A DNA stretch of 28,499 nt, from positions 1 to 28,499 of IMG/VR virus record IMGVR_UViG_3300048023_000918, one strand, 5' to 3'. Position numbers and translations under genes: made by a program. Positions within the stretch are counted from its first letter, which is position 1. Each line of letters starts with the position of its first letter. A model generated the notes under the pieces. That model searched no databases and was not told where the DNA came from. It saw nothing but the letters and a program-made list of their open reading frames with translations. This stretch comes from a virus. Below, piece after piece: positions 25,521 to 28,499 of the stretch.

Positions 25521-27739
25521 TGGCATCAACCATCCTAATTAAAAGAAGTACAGGTACAGTTGTACCTTCTTCACTAGAATTTGGCGAACTTGCTCTTACG
25601 GTTGGTGCTGGTACACAAGTCAACCGTGGTGATAGAGTTTTCGTTGGAGATAATAGTTCTACAGTTCAAGTAATTGGAGGTAAGTATTTTACTGACCTTC
25701 TTGATCATGTGCATGGAACACTAACTCAAAGTTCTGCAGTTGTTGTTGACACCAACTCTAAAGTTAATAGATTTAGAATCGATGACGTTAACATTGATGC
25801 TAACGTTGTAGAAACTGACACAACAGATACTGATCTAATCTTCAGGGCAAACGGCACTGGTAAACTTGTTGTAGAGGATAGTCAGGAACTTGAATTTGGT
25901 ACTACTGGAGATATTGAGTTTAAATTTGATGAAGTAGCAAACGTTCTTCGATTAGATCGTGTTGGTGCAAACGTACCTGAGTTTCGTTTAGACGATGACC
26001 TTAAACTTCAATTTGGTACTGATGGTGATGGTAGTATTCGGTATGATGAAACTACATTAGATACTATTAGAGTAGAAGGTGCTGATTGGACCTATGATAA
26101 TGGAGTTGCATTACAAATTAATGACACTACAAATGCAACTAATAGCACTACTGGTGCTGTTAAGATTGTTGGTGGTCTTGCTGTTGGCTCGACTGCATGG
26201 ATTGACAACATGGTTGTTGATAACAATGTAACTCTTGGTACTGCTAGTGCTGATATTCTGACTGTTGAATCAACTACTACGTTTAATGCTGATGTAACCT
26301 TTAATGGAACTCAAACCGTTACTGGTACTGTTAATCAAACTGGTCAATTAAATCTTGATAATATACGTTTAGATGGTAATACCATTTCTACGAATGTTGG
26401 TAGTCAACTTATTTTAGATCCAGATCCTAGAAGTGGTGATGCTGCTGGTGATTTAGTAGTTCGTGGTAATCTTCAAGTTGCTGGAACTACTACCACTGTC
26501 AACTCAACCGAGATGACAGTGAATGACCCAGTGTTTAACATTGGCGATACTACATCTGAAAAAGTAGTAGTTAGTGCATCTAGTGCTGGTAATACTACTG
26601 TTAATATTGACAATCCTTCAGGAATTGCCACTGGTGGTCAAGTAAGTGGTACTAATGTTGGTAATATAAAAACTATTATTCAACTTGAAGTTGTACTTCA
26701 CGTCGCATCCAACTTCTCGTCAGCACCTTCTAATGGTGATCCAATCTACCATTTTAAAGGTGGAGTTTATCAACAAATAGGTACTTTCCAATCACAAACT
26801 TCTAGTACTGTTAGAATTACTGCATTAGCAACACTTTCTTTAAGAGAAAGTGCATTTTATGAAGGTGATTCTTTGACGTATGGAAATACTGGATCTCCTC
26901 AGGAAATTACTCTAACTAAGGATGCTACTAATCAATCAGTTTTTGAAACAACCACAATTACATTAGGTGGTCCATTATCTGGTAACCTTGAAGTAGGAGA
27001 TTTCCTTACAATTACTCAAGGTTCAAATGATGGTATGGATCGTGGTATTCAATATTCGTACCATAATGGATCTGCCATTAAGAATGGTTTCTTTGGTTTT
27101 GATAGAACTGCAGGTGAAGATGGTCTTGGTGCATTTACATTTATTGAAGATGCTACCAACACTAATAATATCTTTACCCACGTAGTTGGTTCTATTCAAT
27201 CAATTGCCAGAGAAAAAAATGATCTTGATGTTGATAGTGGTACTATTTTAATTGGTGCTGCTTCTCAGACCTACAGTGGAGTTGCTGCTACTGGTGGTGA
27301 AGGATCTGGTGCAACAATTACTGTTGTGCGAGGAACTTCAGGACAAATTATTTCAGTTGCTGTATTAAATGCAGGAACATATTATCAAGAAGGTGATTTA
27401 CTTACTGTTGCAGGTAACCTTGTTGGAGGTTCTGCCACTACTGATGACATTGAAATTAGAGTTCTCTCTATTGCAGTATCACGAGGTACAGTTTTACTAG
27501 GCGATCTTGAACTTGACGTTGATCTTGCAGTTAAGCAAGGTGGTACGGGAAGATCAGAATTCAACAGTAAGGGTATCCTTTACGGAAACGGTGTTGGTGA
27601 ACTTTTAGAAACCGCTGCAGCAAACATGGCAAACCCAGGCGTTGGTCCTGATGTTGCTACATCATTCCAGATCCTGACAGTCACTGCTGCAGGAGTTCCC
27701 GTCTGGACTGATACAATTGATGGGGGAACTTTTACCTAA
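25520..27739 (+). CDS. Tail-fibre / virion structural protein, 739 aa
   Basis: GGAGG at 25506-25510 lies nine bases before the start. The N-terminus (STILIKRSTGTVVPSSLEFG, then ELALTV and DRVFVGDN) is the attachment-type domain that opens many phage fibres, including proteins of the Mtd N-terminal type. The shaft has repeated strand-turn units such as LEFGTTGDIEF, LQFGTDGDGSIR and FNADVTFNGTQTVTG, and NLQVAGTTTTVNSTEM, which is common in cyanophage fibres. NGFFGFDRT with FTFIEDATN lies near residues 525-550. A NAGTYYQEGD repeat lies at about residues 607-628. The C-terminal part has KQGGTGRSEF and ends in TIDGGTFT. It probably forms a trimeric fibre or fibre base. No chaperone or peptidase domain is visible. 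Confidence 0.83.
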   Translation: MASTILIKRSTGTVVPSSLEFGELALTVGAGTQVNRGDRVFVGDNSSTVQVIGGKYFTDLLDHVHGTLTQSSAVVVDTNSKVNRFRIDDVNIDANVVETDTTDTDLIFRANGTGKLVVEDSQELEFGTTGDIEFKFDEVANVLRLDRVGANVPEFRLDDDLKLQFGTDGDGSIRYDETTLDTIRVEGADWTYDNGVALQINDTTNATNSTTGAVKIVGGLAVGSTAWIDNMVVDNNVTLGTASADILTVESTTTFNADVTFNGTQTVTGTVNQTGQLNLDNIRLDGNTISTNVGSQLILDPDPRSGDAAGDLVVRGNLQVAGTTTTVNSTEMTVNDPVFNIGDTTSEKVVVSASSAGNTTVNIDNPSGIATGGQVSGTNVGNIKTIIQLEVVLHVASNFSSAPSNGDPIYHFKGGVYQQIGTFQSQTSSTVRITALATLSLRESAFYEGDSLTYGNTGSPQEITLTKDATNQSVFETTTITLGGPLSGNLEVGDFLTITQGSNDGMDRGIQYSYHNGSAIKNGFFGFDRTAGEDGLGAFTFIEDATNTNNIFTHVVGSIQSIAREKNDLDVDSGTILIGAASQTYSGVAATGGEGSGATITVVRGTSGQIISVAVLNAGTYYQEGDLLTVAGNLVGGSATTDDIEIRVLSIAVSRGTVLLGDLELDVDLAVKQGGTGRSEFNSKGILYGNGVGELLETAAANMANPGVGPDVATSFQILTVTAAGVPVWTDTIDGGTFT

Positions 27740-27748
27740 GGTTAAACA

Positions 27749-27967
27749 ATGAATAATGATTTAGATATAAATGTCCTTATTTCTACTCTTCAAAAAAGGG
27801 TAACTGACTTGACTCTTACAAATGTCGTTTTAGAAGCGAGAAATACGGATTTAACAAATCGGTTAAATAGTATCATAGAACAGTCACATTCAGAGAATGC
27901 TATAAATGGCAAGCAGAATCAAGCTAAAGAGATCCCTAACCCCGAACTCAGTACCGACGACTTCTGA
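27749..27967 (+). CDS. Small coiled-coil protein, 72 aa
   Basis: Residues about 5-45 (INVLISTLQKRVTDLTLTN and onward to LNSII) form a heptad-type helix, and the tail is polar with EIPNPELSTDDF. It lies between two fibre genes, nine bases after the first. Its last 62 bases are shared, in a different frame, with the start of the next fibre gene, an unusually long overlap for this window. AGG just upstream (in the TAAGG of the preceding stop) is a weak ribosome site. From its position I suggest a fibre assembly helper or a small structural subunit; I do not recognise a named family. Confidence 0.72.
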   Translation: MNNDLDINVLISTLQKRVTDLTLTNVVLEARNTDLTNRLNSIIEQSHSENAINGKQNQAKEIPNPELSTDDF

Positions 27968-28499
27968 TCTTACAGATAAAGAAGTTGGTTTAAATATTGC
28001 CGATAGAACCCTATTTGTTAATAATGGGGGTACTATTACTGAGGTACTGAATGCTGATCCTAATGATGAGACAATTGTCCCATCTATGTTTTCAAGTGCC
28101 ATCACTAATGGTGTTGGAAATACTTGGTACGTATCAGGTAATGGTGTAGATAAAACAACTCTTGGATCTGTCAATCCACGTCATGGTGCAACAACTGGAG
28201 CAAATGTTTGGGGCAAAACTCCAACTACTGCATTTGCTTCTTTAAAGTATGCATTGGATAACTATGCCCAATCTGGGGACACAGTTATTATTTCTTCAGG
28301 TACTTATATTGAAACATTCCCACTGACTGTTCCTGTTGGGGTTGTAATTAAAGGTACTGGAGTAAAATCTACCTTTATTAAACCGACTGTTATTACAAAT
28401 GATGAAGATGCTTTCTTAATTGAGGGTAACTGCAATATTGAAGATCTCTGTGTTTGTGATTTCTACTATGATTCTGTAGGTGATACTGGTTATGGATTT
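27906..28499 (+). CDS. Tail fibre with beta-helix domain, N-terminal 198 codons only (runs off the right edge)
   Basis: An open frame starts at ATG 27906 and reaches the window end without a stop. The N-terminus (RIKLKRSLTPNSVPTTSD, then KEVGLNIADRTLFVNNGG) is the same kind of attachment domain as at the start of the 739-residue fibre. From about residue 80 it reads NPRHGATTGANVWG, KTPTTAFASLKYALDN, SGDTVIISSGTYIETFPL and then VPVGVVIKGTGVKSTFIKP. This is the entry of a right-handed parallel beta-helix of the pectate-lyase type often used in fibres and tailspikes. The start lies within the preceding gene, 62 bases before its stop. Receptor binding or saccharide binding is plausible, but the deciding C-terminal part is outside the window. 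Confidence 0.82.
   Translation, partial: MASRIKLKRSLTPNSVPTTSDLTDKEVGLNIADRTLFVNNGGTITEVLNADPNDETIVPSMFSSAITNGVGNTWYVSGNGVDKTTLGSVNPRHGATTGANVWGKTPTTAFASLKYALDNYAQSGDTVIISSGTYIETFPLTVPVGVVIKGTGVKSTFIKPTVITNDEDAFLIEGNCNIEDLCVCDFYYDSVGDTGYGF

Noticed and set aside
27901-27908. TATAAATG as a late promoter for the right-edge fibre
   Set aside because: It overlaps the start codon itself, so it could not produce a usable transcript for this gene.

Overview
The window is an AT-rich, densely packed, single-strand stretch of a tailed-phage genome: every gene I accept lies on the + strand, most overlap or nearly touch, and the proteins are virion baseplate and tail-fibre parts. gp25, gp6 and gp8 are recognisable, next to a DUF4815-type structural protein, a giant tail protein and tail fibres with typical cyanophage motifs. 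This points to a T4-like myovirus of marine cyanobacteria (Prochlorococcus/Synechococcus). A T4-like pelagiphage is less likely but not excluded. No photosynthesis gene, tRNA or integrase is present to settle the host.

Layout. Bases 1-260 have no gene but carry a tandem array of 23-25 bp units with operator-like dyads, then a promoter-like block. Bases 261-2869 are a tightly overlapping four-gene unit: a small acidic protein, two probable structural proteins and a PAAR-domain spike-tip protein. Bases 2871-3876 are a cassette of a different kind. It has a near-perfect sigma70 promoter, a very basic 49-residue protein, a roughly 50-residue protein with a Fis-like helix-turn-helix pattern, and a 217-residue protein of unknown function. 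It is richer in G+C than the genes that follow. Bases 3916-18457 hold a 42-residue protein, gp25, gp6, a 3,545-residue giant protein in the place of the T4 gp7 wedge initiator, and an enlarged gp8. Bases 18461-28499 hold a 2,090-residue DUF4815-type protein, small coiled-coil and beta-rich proteins, a 739-residue fibre, and the first 198 codons of a beta-helix fibre that runs off the right edge.

How the genes work together. The PAAR protein should cap the membrane-piercing spike. gp25, gp6, the giant protein and gp8 should build the baseplate wedges around the hub. The DUF4815-type protein and the fibres should form the periphery that contacts the host. Exact late-type TATAAATA boxes precede gp8 and the 112-residue protein, and a shared 12-base variant precedes the first gene and gp25. 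All four end 16-24 bases before a start codon, as expected for T4-type late transcription. The sigma70-driven cassette inside this late region is the main outlier and the best candidate for undescribed regulatory biology.
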